Source: Bdellovibrio sp.
GTDB taxonomy: Bacteria; Bdellovibrionota; Bdellovibrionia; Bdellovibrionales; Bdellovibrionaceae
Length of the DNA: 44,461 nucleotides
NCBI GenBank assembly: GCA_014378765.1
Contig: JACMNA010000102.1
Span: 1-44,461, forward strand
Reading direction: 5' to 3'
The position numbers were made by a program, and so were the translations under genes. The number at the start of each line of letters is the position of its first letter. Position 1 is the first letter of the stretch. Below are positions 6,802-14,588 of the stretch, piece by piece. The notes below the pieces were generated by a model that saw nothing but the letters and a program-made list of their open reading frames with translations, was not told where the DNA came from and did no database searches.

Positions 6802-9285
6802 TTAAATCTTATTTTGGTATTCGCTCTCGCTAAAATCATCAACTAAGATAGCGTCGTAACGAACACGGTCTGCCTCAGTTAATAACCGATATTCTTCCTC
6901 GGAAATAATTTTTCTAGCCATTGCATCATCCCACGAAGCCTTGCCCTTTTTCTTTGGAATCGAACCTGCTTTAATAGCCGATCTAATTTTTCTTTCGGCC
7001 GCTTCCGCTTTAGTTACGATCATAAATGCATTTTCTAAACGTGCCGTTTGATCATGCGTTGTTGCGCGAGCGCGAACTTGCTCAAGGCCATGAGTTTTTT
7101 CCGTCACCCAGTAAATGCCTGAGGTTAAGCGATCCCGCTGCGCGCCGGCCGTCATCATCGATGTCGAAATCAAATGCGACCAACCGTCGGTTGCTTGCGA
7201 CCCGATTGAATTAATTCGCGACCAAGCCCCTAGCACCCCCTTAAAAAGGGGGCGTATAAGCGGAATCTTCAGATTGTCGAATAAACCATCGAAACCTTTT
7301 TGAATTTCGGCCATCGAGTACTTCATAAAAAATTGTACATACGGTAAATCTTCCTCTAATTGACCGTCTTCTTTAAAACGACGGAGCACGCACATTGACA
7401 TATACATATGCGAAAAAATATCGGCGAAACGACCCGTGATTTTTTCTTTCATTTTTAATTGTCCACCCAAAGAGCCCATCGCGATATCGGCTAATATCGC
7501 AAACGTAGCTGATGCCCAGCTCAATCTTCGGTAGTGAATTCGAATTTTTTGATGCACCCCCGACGGAACGCCGGCAATATATCCCCGAGTAATTGAAAGT
7601 AAAATTGAACGACACAAGTTTCGCACCACGTGACCGATGTGACCCCAGAAAGCCGTATCAAATTTTTTCACATCTTTAGCTTCAATCGCCGACACTTCAT
7701 CGAAAGCGTACGGATGGCAGCGCAGCGCCCCTTGCCCGAAGACAATCAAAGTTCGCGTCATAATATTTGCGCCCTCAACCGTAATTCCAATTGGTGTCGC
7801 GATATACCCTTCGGCAATTAAATTTCGATAGCCTAAAGAAATTCCGGCTCCGCCCATAATGTCCATGGCATCATTCACCACGCGTCGGCCCATTTCGGTG
7901 GCTTGGTATTTCATCATGGCCGTTACGACCGGTGGTTTTAATCCTTTATCAAGCGCGCCTAAGGTAAATCGTCGCATAGCTTCGATCGCATAGGTACTGG
8001 CCCCAATTCGCGCCAAGGGTTCTTCAACACCCTCGAACTTACCAATGCTAACGCCAAATTGTTTTCTCACTAGTGCATGCGATGAAGCAGTTCGGTAAGC
8101 TAACTTACAGCCACCCGCCGATTGCGCCGGTAAAGAAACTCCACGACCGGCTGCCAAACACTCCATCAACATCGACCAGCCCTGACCACATCCGGCCACT
8201 CCACCAACCACGGCATCTTCTAAAGCAACCACCACATTTTCACCTTGAGTCGGACAGTTTTGAAATGGAATTGTCAATGGATCATGTCGGCGACCTAACG
8301 TAACGCCCGGGGTTTTAGATGGAATTAATCCACACGTAATGCCGAGTTCTTCTCCGCGGCCTAATAAATTTTCTGGATCTCGCAGACGAAAGGCCATGCC
8401 AATAACAGTCGAAATGGCCGCTAGGGTAATCCAACGCTTATTCCAATTAAGTCGAATATATAATTTTCCGTCTTCGCCTTTAAAAATAATTCCTGATGCC
8501 GTAATTGATCCCGCATCTGATCCGGCTAAGGGTTCCGTCAAACCAAAGCACGGAATTTCTTCCCCTCGCGCTAAGCGTGGTAGCCAATGATTTTTTTGCT
8601 TTTCAGTCCCGTAGTGGACTAGTAATTCCGCTGGCCCTAATGAGTTCGGCACCATCACCGAAATTGAAGTCGGTAACGAGCGCGAAGCTAATTTCATGAC
8701 TACTTCTGAGTGCGCCATGGCTGAAAAACCCATGCCGCCGTATTCTTTCGGAATAATCATTCCTAAAAAACCTTTTTGCTTTATGAAGTCCCAAACGTCG
8801 TCCGTCACTTCTCGGTTCTTCCAAATTTTCCATGGATCACAAAGCTGGCAAAGCTGTTCGACCGGTCCGTTTACAAAAGCTTCTTCTTCTTTCGTCAGTT
8901 GACCGTAAGGCTCTTCTAAAATTTTGTCGAAATCGGGTTTACCCGAAAATAAATCTTTTTCGATCCACACGACGCCCGCTTCTAATGCCGTTCGTTCGGT
9001 TGCAGAAATTTGCGGAACCACGCCCAATTTATGCATCAGCTTCATAACGACGCTTGATACTAAATAAGTTCGAATGGGTTTAATTAAAAATAAAAGCATG
9101 AAGCCTACAAAAACCAAAACACAATTGACGCTGGCACCAAAACTCACGAACAGCAGCACGCCAGCAAGGGCCCATACAAAAAGCGGTAATCCCAAATAGC
9201 CAATCACTAAAAGCAACAGCACCGAACCCGCGATCCAACCGGCCAGCGGCCCGTGATTTAAAAAGTATCCACTGAATGATTCCAC
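6802..9285 (-). CDS. fadE: Acyl-CoA dehydrogenase, FadE type
   Basis: This 827-residue flavoenzyme catalyses the first, alpha-beta dehydrogenation step of fatty acid beta-oxidation. Length and layout match FadE (about 814 residues in E. coli): two or three hydrophobic segments in residues 1-75, an ACAD N-terminal region with FLGMIIPKEYGGMGFS and CFGLTEPLAGSDAGS (FAD/substrate loop), a C-terminal ACAD helix bundle with MDIMGGAGISLGYRNL, and a FadE-specific DUF1974 C-terminal region. The start is a GTG preceded by AAGGAG at 8-base spacing (AGAAGGAGCATCATT), a strong ribosome binding site. No other beta-oxidation genes are in the window. The gene ends just before a long hairpin. Short open frames inside it on both strands are shadows. 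Confidence 0.95.
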   Translation of the reverse strand: MESFSGYFLNHGPLAGWIAGSVLLLLVIGYLGLPLFVWALAGVLLFVSFGASVNCVLVFVGFMLLFLIKPIRTYLVSSVVMKLMHKLGVVPQISATERTALEAGVVWIEKDLFSGKPDFDKILEEPYGQLTKEEEAFVNGPVEQLCQLCDPWKIWKNREVTDDVWDFIKQKGFLGMIIPKEYGGMGFSAMAHSEVVMKLASRSLPTSISVMVPNSLGPAELLVHYGTEKQKNHWLPRLARGEEIPCFGLTEPLAGSDAGSITASGIIFKGEDGKLYIRLNWNKRWITLAAISTVIGMAFRLRDPENLLGRGEELGITCGLIPSKTPGVTLGRRHDPLTIPFQNCPTQGENVVVALEDAVVGGVAGCGQGWSMLMECLAAGRGVSLPAQSAGGCKLAYRTASSHALVRKQFGVSIGKFEGVEEPLARIGASTYAIEAMRRFTLGALDKGLKPPVVTAMMKYQATEMGRRVVNDAMDIMGGAGISLGYRNLIAEGYIATPIGITVEGANIMTRTLIVFGQGALRCHPYAFDEVSAIEAKDVKKFDTAFWGHIGHVVRNLCRSILLSITRGYIAGVPSGVHQKIRIHYRRLSWASATFAILADIAMGSLGGQLKMKEKITGRFADIFSHMYMSMCVLRRFKEDGQLEEDLPYVQFFMKYSMAEIQKGFDGLFDNLKIPLIRPLFKGVLGAWSRINSIGSQATDGWSHLISTSMMTAGAQRDRLTSGIYWVTEKTHGLEQVRARATTHDQTARLENAFMIVTKAEAAERKIRSAIKAGSIPKKKGKASWDDAMARKIISEEEYRLLTEADRVRYDAILVDDFSESEYQNKI

Positions 9286-9398
9286 AATGATGCTCCTTCT
9301 ATAGTAAATAGCTTATTGCTAATATTGGAGCACGGCTTTTTAAGGCTGGCAAGTCGAGCAAAAACTCTAATCAACAGCTTAAAGGGTGCGAATGAATC

Positions 9399-9428
9399 AA
9401 AAAAAAACGCCCAAATACTTTGAGCGTT
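9399..9428 (-). terminator. Rho-independent terminator of the small lipoprotein gene
   Basis: In minus-strand RNA, arms 9419-9428 and 9406-9415 pair over 10 bp (one G-U) around a 3-base loop and run directly into U residues (the A run at 9399-9407 on the plus strand). It sits about 32 bases beyond the stop at 9460, so it ends the mutM-lipoprotein transcript before fadE. Confidence 0.88.
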
Positions 9429-9459
9429 TTCAAATCGTTTTAATGTAACAATGACAGTT

Positions 9460-9699
9460 CTAGTGGGTCGTTGCTGGTGCCGCTTGCGTCGGTGCACCCG
9501 GTTGAGCCATTGGCTGACCAGTTGTTGCATCCGCTGAAGGGGCCGCCGCCATATTAGCTTGAGGCGCCGCCGCAGTTGTTTCAGTAGTTGTAGTTGTTGT
9601 TGAAGTTGTTTGTGAAGTTTGCTCTGGAGTGTTTTTTGAACAAGTAAAACCCGTTGCGAATGAGAGGGCAAATAAAGCGGCAATTGTGATTTTTTTCAT
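9460..9699 (-). CDS. Small Thr/Ala/Pro-rich putative lipoprotein
   Basis: The 79-residue product begins MKKITIAALFALSFATGFTC, a lysine-led hydrophobic signal ending in a cysteine at position 20. The lipobox (TGFTC) is not ideal, so either lipidation or simple secretion is possible. The rest is low complexity: a Thr run (TSTTTTTTETT) then Ala/Pro/Gln segments, typical of a flexible surface linker peptide. AAAGGAA precedes the ATG at 7-8 bases. It lies 72 bases downstream of mutM on the same strand and is followed by a strong terminator. An overlapping 141-residue frame is a shadow. Function is unknown; Thr-rich tails of this kind may be glycosylated, which is inference. Confidence 0.8.
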   Translation of the reverse strand: MKKITIAALFALSFATGFTCSKNTPEQTSQTTSTTTTTTETTAAAPQANMAAAPSADATTGQPMAQPGAPTQAAPATTH

Positions 9700-9771
9700 G
9701 AGAATTCCTTTCGGTTGTTGTTGACTACTTTCGAAGAATCGAAGCTCTCATAAGACGTTCTTTTTGTCTAT

Positions 9772-10587
9772 TTACTTTTGACATCGTGGACACCAAAAAG
9801 TTGATCTCCCCGATTGCATAATCTGTTTAATTTTTGAATTACAATTTTTGCATGTCTCACCGGCTAAGTCGTAAACAAAAAACTTCGATTGGTAACTACC
9901 GGTTTCGCCGTAACTATTTCGATAATTGTTAATAGTAGAGCCACCTTTTTCGATGGCGTCCTTAAGAATAAACTGAGTCCAGTGCCAAATTTTCTGAAAC
10001 TGGGCCCGAGTTACCTTTGAACATTTTTTAAGCGGCGAAACTCCGGCCCTAAAAAGAATCTCAGATGCGTAGATATTACCCACACCTACTAAAAATTTCT
10101 GATTCATCAAAGCCGTCTTGATGGGAGCCTGCAATTTTTTAAACAAAGCTGTTAAAACTTCAAAATCAGTATGACTTGCTAACGGCTCGGCCCCAAAATC
10201 TTTAAAACGTTTTTCAATTTCAGATTTTTTTATAAATTCAATAAATCCAAATCGACGTGGATCTTCGTAAATTAAAAACTGGCCCGGAGCGTATTCAAAA
10301 GCTACGTGATCATGCTTACGCCGGATCCAATCTTTAGCTTCAGAACGCCAAGCCCCGGTCATTCCCAAGTGAGAGATAAAAAAACCAGTTTCACTTTCAA
10401 ATAAAATAAATTTAGCGCGTCTTTTAATTGCAAAAATTGGCACAGCGATGATTTGCTGCAGGGCACGCTTCGGAATTTTAAAACGTAAATCTCGGCGAAA
10501 AAAAATCCAGCTCTTAATATTGAAGGGTGGTTTTAAAATCGTATTCAAATTTCGGCAGACAATTTCAACTTCGGGAAGTTCGGGCAT
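9772..10587 (-). CDS. mutM: Formamidopyrimidine-DNA glycosylase (Fpg/MutM)
   Basis: The 271-residue protein excises oxidised purines such as 8-oxoguanine and nicks the abasic site. The N-terminus MPELPEVEIVCRNL is diagnostic: Pro2 is the Schiff-base nucleophile after Met removal and Glu3 the catalytic acid. The conserved lysine near 57 (AIKRRAKF), the helix-two-turn-helix region with VGVGNIYASEILF, and the C-terminal zinc finger with CKNC and CPRC are all present, so the enzyme looks intact and of normal length. No clear Shine-Dalgarno precedes the ATG; an AATAAT hexamer (10596-10601) would place a transcription start about two bases before it, but no good -35 is seen. A Nudix hydrolase that may clean the nucleotide pool lies at 33940. 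Confidence 0.95.
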   Translation of the reverse strand: MPELPEVEIVCRNLNTILKPPFNIKSWIFFRRDLRFKIPKRALQQIIAVPIFAIKRRAKFILFESETGFFISHLGMTGAWRSEAKDWIRRKHDHVAFEYAPGQFLIYEDPRRFGFIEFIKKSEIEKRFKDFGAEPLASHTDFEVLTALFKKLQAPIKTALMNQKFLVGVGNIYASEILFRAGVSPLKKCSKVTRAQFQKIWHWTQFILKDAIEKGGSTINNYRNSYGETGSYQSKFFVYDLAGETCKNCNSKIKQIMQSGRSTFWCPRCQK

Positions 10588-10734
10588 AGTTATAAATTAT
10601 TTTCTTTTAAAAAAGCTTTCATTTCAACTCATATTGTATCGGGTTTTCAAAGAAGCTCATTATTCGCACCACTAGTTAAAGAACCCAAAAAAGAGGCCCA
10701 CGTGTGTTGGCAGAAATGAGCCAAGCCGATACTA

Positions 10735-12279
10735 TTATTTCGAGATCGAATTAATTAATTTACGTAAATCTTTTAATCTAAAGGGCTTTTCAAGTTTTTT
10801 ATTTTTAATAGACTCTAAAAAACTTCGCATCGAAGGATTAAAGGCCGCGCCCGTGATAAATACCATTTTGTCGGCTTGTTGAGAATCTAACTCTTTAACT
10901 TTATCGTAAAGCTCAACCCCAGACATTTGCGGCATCATAATATCACAGATGATAACATCGTAACGAAGACCTTGCTTAAGTAATTCAAGCGCTTCGTTTC
11001 CATTCTCAGCCGTAGATATATCGTGATCATCGGTCAGCACGCCTTCAAGCACATTTCTGAAGGTAACTTCGTCGTCAACGATTAATACCGTACTTCGATC
11101 ATTATCATTTACTTCTGTTTCTTCGGAACCATTAAGCGGAGCTTTATCAACAAGCGCGGCCAGTGGCAGGGTCACAAAAAATTCCGTGCCGCGACCGAGC
11201 TGACTTTTAAATTCAATTGAACCACCAAAATTAGTAATGATTCGTTTGCAAATTGATAGGCCTAGTCCGGTCCCTAAACCTTTTGGTTTCGTCGTAAAAA
11301 AGGGATTAAAAACTTTGTCATAGCACGATTCCGGAACTCCCTCACCCGTATCGCGTACGCTAACAATGGCTTGGTTATTTTCATTCCGCTGCGTTGAAAT
11401 AACTATTTCATTTTGATCTACTTGACCTTCATTGATGGCGTGCACGGCATTAAGAATTAAATTTAAAAACACTTGTCCTAAACGGGCCTCATTACCGAGT
11501 ACGGCCGGCAGTCCACTAAAATTTTTAGTTAATCGCGCGCGCTGCTGTAATTGATTGCCCGCAATTCTTAAGGCTGAATCAATAACGTGCTCGATATCAA
11601 CCGCCGCGATCCGATCTTTTTCCTCATATGAGAAAACTTGCAGATCTTTTACAATTTGCGCAATGGTTTCCGCCGACCTGTAAGCTGCTTTTATTTTTTC
11701 TTGAGCCCGGGCCTGTAAACTTGGCTCTTTTGTAATTTCGGATTGATTTCCAAGTATCATTTCTAAATTAAGTAAGACCGCCGCCAGTGGATTATTGATT
11801 TCATGAGCAACGCTTGCCACTAATAACCCCGTGCTAGCCATTCGGTCGGCGGTGATCAGTTGCATTTCAGTTTGCTTCTTTTCGGTAATGTCGCGCGCGA
11901 TTAAGACCGCTCCGACAATTTTGTTCTCAACATGGATGGGTGCTAATCGAACTGCGTACCATGCTGGAGCATTGTTATGCCCTGTTCCTAATGTCTCGTA
12001 ATCAACAAGCTGTCCCTTTTCGATGACCAAGCGAAATAGTTCCTTAACTTTAACTTGAGACTCGGTCGCGACAAAATCAATCCAATCGGTGCCAATCACG
12101 TCTTCTGACTTTAGGCCCTCGGGTAAGCGATTTACATATCGCATTTTGCCATTTCGATCGACATGGCAAATATAGTCAGGCGCATTCGCCACTAACGTGC
12201 TGAGGAATGGCGCGTAGGCCGGATCATTTTCCATAACTGAGAATGTAGTATTAGTTTTCTCTATATTCAATGATTTCAT
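10735..12279 (-). CDS. PAS-containing hybrid histidine kinase with C-terminal receiver
   Basis: This 514-residue, apparently soluble sensor kinase has a PAS domain (about 25-135, ending in the PAC-like VGAVLIARDITEKK), a HisKA dimerisation helix with phospho-acceptor His159 (SVAHEINNPL), a HATPase domain with Asn277 (LNAVHA), DTGEGVP and GLGTGLGLSICKRI boxes, and a receiver domain from about 397. In the receiver the acidic pair VDDE, Asp446 (IICDIMMP), Thr476 and Lys498 are all present, so it should accept phosphate. No transmembrane segment or signal peptide is visible, so it senses a cytoplasmic signal. No output regulator is adjacent; phosphotransfer to a separate protein is likely. The ATG has no Shine-Dalgarno. 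Confidence 0.93.
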   Translation of the reverse strand: MKSLNIEKTNTTFSVMENDPAYAPFLSTLVANAPDYICHVDRNGKMRYVNRLPEGLKSEDVIGTDWIDFVATESQVKVKELFRLVIEKGQLVDYETLGTGHNNAPAWYAVRLAPIHVENKIVGAVLIARDITEKKQTEMQLITADRMASTGLLVASVAHEINNPLAAVLLNLEMILGNQSEITKEPSLQARAQEKIKAAYRSAETIAQIVKDLQVFSYEEKDRIAAVDIEHVIDSALRIAGNQLQQRARLTKNFSGLPAVLGNEARLGQVFLNLILNAVHAINEGQVDQNEIVISTQRNENNQAIVSVRDTGEGVPESCYDKVFNPFFTTKPKGLGTGLGLSICKRIITNFGGSIEFKSQLGRGTEFFVTLPLAALVDKAPLNGSEETEVNDNDRSTVLIVDDEVTFRNVLEGVLTDDHDISTAENGNEALELLKQGLRYDVIICDIMMPQMSGVELYDKVKELDSQQADKMVFITGAAFNPSMRSFLESIKNKKLEKPFRLKDLRKLINSISK

Positions 12280-12650
12280 TACAAAAATAGTCTTAGCTGG
12301 TAGATATTAAGTTAGTTACTATATTTTAAAAAAATCGGCGATCCCTACATAAATTCTAATTTTCTTATTATTAACGTGTAAATCACTATTTATTTTGACC
12401 TTAAATAATTTAGGCGACGTACTGTCGTGCCTGATCCAACTTAGCTAGGCTTAAAGGGATCGTAGGGACCCGACGCTGAATTTTTAGTCATAAAATAGCA
12501 ATTTCCATCAAACCTCTGTAATTGTTTACGTTTTTAACTAAATTACGAACTCAAGGCGGCTTACCTGGCAATTTAGTATCTTTCTTTCAAAAGATGCTTT
12601 ATAAAATCGCTGATTATCAGATCTTGGCATAACAGTGTTGGAGTAAAATC
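12280..12650. other. 371-base intergenic region with possible RNA structure
   Basis: The region lies between the divergent hybrid kinase and S4-domain genes and must hold both promoters. It is AT-rich at both ends with a GC-richer middle (12410-12475). There CGATCCCT (12339-12346) and AGGGATCG (12455-12462) form an 8-bp complementary pair enclosing a smaller imperfect hairpin (AGGCGAC paired with GTC...GCCT, about 12412-12432). I recognise no known riboswitch or RNA family and find no convincing open frame. Confidence 0.4.
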
Positions 12651-12920
12651 ATGTCCGAAAAAATAAGCGATCAAATTCCTAAGCAGCCACCGAATTCTTT
12701 TCGAGTCATACTCGAGTTGAACTCGCGTGTTAGTCGCATGGACAACACCTTGCTTGAAGCCCTTAAAAAACAAAATGATGATTCAGAAATGAAGACGATC
12801 TCAAGGTCAGCATTAAAAGAACTTTTCACAACTGGTAAAGTTCAAATTAAAGGTCAGCGCGCGAAGCCTTCATCTGCCTTGGCCGTTGGCACAACTTACG
12901 TTGATATTTTAAAAAGCTAA
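12651..12920 (+). CDS. Stand-alone S4-like RNA-binding domain protein
   Basis: The 89-residue product aligns by eye to the S4 domain found at the N-terminus of RluD-type pseudouridine synthases: VSRMDNTLLEALKKQ (compare RLDxxL), ISRSALKELFTTGKVQIKGQ (the S4 core, RSxxxxLIxxGxVxVNG) and AKPSSALAVGTTYVDI (KPSxxLxxGDxVxI). No synthase domain follows; the next gene is an unrelated membrane protein. GGAG lies a few bases before the ATG. Small free S4 proteins such as Hsp15 and YaaA/RlbA act on ribosomes or structured RNA, so RNA binding is the likely role, but target and effect are unknown. It is divergent from the hybrid kinase across 371 bases. Confidence 0.72.
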   Translation: MSEKISDQIPKQPPNSFRVILELNSRVSRMDNTLLEALKKQNDDSEMKTISRSALKELFTTGKVQIKGQRAKPSSALAVGTTYVDILKS

Positions 12921-12947
12921 TTCGGCGAACCAACTTTCACGAACTGC

Positions 12948-12977
12948 TTGTCAAATTGGGCCTAGCTCCCCTAATCT
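12948..12977 (+). promoter_or_regulatory. Candidate leaderless promoter of the VC0807-like gene
   Basis: TTGTCA (12948-12953, 5 of 6 to consensus) and TAATCT (12972-12977, TANNNT type) are 18 bases apart. Transcription would start near 12984, one base before the ATG at 12985. No strong Shine-Dalgarno is present (only GAAGAT). Confidence 0.45.
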
Positions 12978-12984
12978 GAAGATC

Positions 12985-13686
12985 ATGCAAAAAAAAGAGA
13001 ATAGTTTTACTCCCATTTTATTTAACATTATCATTCCAGTGCTTATATTAAATAAAGGTCATAAGTGGGGTCTTGACCCCCGCGTTGCCGTCGTTATTGC
13101 GTTGTCGTTTCCGTTATTTATTACGCTTAAATCTTGGTTTTTTTCTAAAAAACTTAATTTTATTTCTTTGCTTGGTTTACTGAATGTCGTCGTTTCGGGA
13201 ACGCTGACTTTACTGGCCCTGGGCGGAACCTGGTTCGCCGTTAAAGAGGCCGCGTTTCCGTTACTTATTGGCGTCTTCGTTTTCGGCTCAAGTTACAGCC
13301 GAAAGCCTTTCTTTCAAACTTTGTTTATGAATCCAACTACCTTTGACGTTGATAAAGTGACTCAGAAATTAGAGACCGAAGAAAAGAAAGAAAGCTTTCT
13401 TAAATTAATGCGTCTTACTACGCGGTGGCTTTCAATTTCATTTTTAATGAGCGCGTTTCTTAATTTTGTTTTAGCCATTCGTATTTTCACTCCGTTCGAT
13501 GACGGCTTAGCTGACAGTCAAAAACGAGAAATTATAAACGAGCAATTGAGTCGCATGACCTTGTATTCATTGGGCGTCATTTTAGTGCCGTCGATGATTT
13601 TTTTAGGCGCGTTACTTTATTATACGTTCAAAAAAATTAATGCGCTTACCGGCCTGTCGGCCGATGAGCTTTTAATTAAAAGCTAA
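12985..13686 (+). CDS. VC0807-like inner-membrane protein
   Basis: The 233-residue protein has about six hydrophobic helices: residues 10-25, 35-50, 58-80, 85-100, 150-170 and 195-215. The pattern PILFNIIIPVLILNKG at the start, a polar central loop with the FFQTLFMNPTTF segment, and the C-terminal EQLSRMTLYSLGVILVPSM resemble the VC0807/septation-protein-A-like family by eye. No biochemical role is established for these proteins. The gene stands between the S4-domain gene (64-base gap) and a convergent secreted proline-rich protein (13-base gap). The assignment rests on pattern memory. Confidence 0.6.
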   Translation: MQKKENSFTPILFNIIIPVLILNKGHKWGLDPRVAVVIALSFPLFITLKSWFFSKKLNFISLLGLLNVVVSGTLTLLALGGTWFAVKEAAFPLLIGVFVFGSSYSRKPFFQTLFMNPTTFDVDKVTQKLETEEKKESFLKLMRLTTRWLSISFLMSAFLNFVLAIRIFTPFDDGLADSQKREIINEQLSRMTLYSLGVILVPSMIFLGALLYYTFKKINALTGLSADELLIKS

Positions 13687-13699
13687 GTTTAAAATTAAA

Positions 13700-14476
13700 T
13701 TAAAAGTCAAAATCAGGGGGCGGCGGCGGCGGCGGAGGAAACTCACTAAACCCCGGGTCGAAGCCTCCGGGTTGATTGCCAAAGCTTTCATAAACTGGCG
13801 GTGGCGGTGGTGGCGGAATCTCTTCGAAACCATCAATCATGGGTGGCGCATTTTGAAAGTCAGAAATTGGTGGCGGTGGAAAATCGTCAAACACCGGGGC
13901 CGGAGGTGGCGGACTGTAGCCCGGCCCCGAGCTTGAATTGCCCGAACTTGGGCGGCCGCTGGCTCCATTTTTTACCCATTTGTTCTGCCCGCGTTTTCGT
14001 AAATCATAACGAGGGCGCTTTCGATCAAGGCCTAATTCATCGGCTTCTAAACTAGAAATTAAGTCTTTGTTTTGCGAGAAAACTTTTTGCTTCGTATTCA
14101 CTAAAATGCGGCGACTTTTTTCAAATTTTTCTTCAGCAATTTTTTTCTTGAGCTGGTCAGCTTTATATTCGGGCCCGCCTTCTTGCGGTGATTCTACTTT
14201 TTTGCGTTTGCGGTATTCAGCCACCCCTTTTTCACGCAGTAAATCCCACTTTTCTTGTTCTTCTAAAAAAGTGCCTAAACCTTTTTCGCGTTCATTTTCG
14301 TAAATTTTTTTGTTCGCACGTTCTGATTTCAAACTTTTTAAACGTTCGAGATCGTGGGTTGCTTCTAATTTCAGCGAGCCCAAAAGTTCTTCATCTACTT
14401 GTTCGGCCGAAAGTTTTAAAGAACCCAGGCCAGTGAGCGCAATCAGAATAAAATAAAGCGTAAATCTTTGAATCAC
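13700..14476 (-). CDS. Secreted coiled-coil protein with FPPPP-rich tail
   Basis: The 258-residue product starts at a GTG with a signal peptide (FTLYFILIALTGLGSLKLSAE). Residues 25-140 are highly charged and predicted helical/coiled coil (Lys/Glu/Arg rich). A Ser/Gly linker leads into a proline-rich tail from about 170 with the blocks DDFPPPPISDF, FEEIPPPPPPP and SEFPPPPPPPPDFDF. Acidic residues flanking FPPPP are the arrangement of EVH1-domain ligands such as Listeria ActA; whether this protein meets a eukaryotic partner is unknown and the likeness may be chance. A GGC trinucleotide run (13718-13736) encodes one proline block and could vary in length by slippage. A CATAAT hexamer at 14488-14493 is a possible -10 close to the start. 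No known family is recognised. Confidence 0.75.
   Translation of the reverse strand: MIQRFTLYFILIALTGLGSLKLSAEQVDEELLGSLKLEATHDLERLKSLKSERANKKIYENEREKGLGTFLEEQEKWDLLREKGVAEYRKRKKVESPQEGGPEYKADQLKKKIAEEKFEKSRRILVNTKQKVFSQNKDLISSLEADELGLDRKRPRYDLRKRGQNKWVKNGASGRPSSGNSSSGPGYSPPPPAPVFDDFPPPPISDFQNAPPMIDGFEEIPPPPPPPVYESFGNQPGGFDPGFSEFPPPPPPPPDFDF
13718..13736. repeat. GGC trinucleotide run coding a polyproline block
   Basis: About six tandem GGC units code part of the last polyproline block of the secreted protein at 13700. A further GGTGGC-rich run near 13800-13815 codes the preceding block. Unit length three keeps the frame, so slippage would change proline number without disrupting the gene. 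Confidence 0.6.
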
Positions 14477-14588
14477 ATTTCTAGTCTATTATGGGGCTCC
14501 TTAAAGCGGCAGGGTTAAACTAGCAAAAAAGGATTGTTCTCGACCTTTGTCTTTACCTAGCGTGCTTTCTGGGTTAGCTTTTTAGCCT

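Noticed and set aside
7236..7252. Perfect CCCCCTT/AAGGGGG inverted repeat
   Set aside because: It codes part of FadE (PLFKGV region) in frame and lacks any other sign of regulatory use.
8339..9047. Several 60-80-residue plus-strand frames across fadE
   Set aside because: They are antisense to the well-conserved fadE coding sequence and carry no domains or ribosome sites.
9258..9683. 141-residue minus-strand frame with Leu/Gln/Arg repeats
   Set aside because: Its first part is a frame-shifted reading of the Thr-rich lipoprotein gene and it crosses the strong terminator at 9399-9428; the 79-residue frame has the signal peptide and ribosome site.
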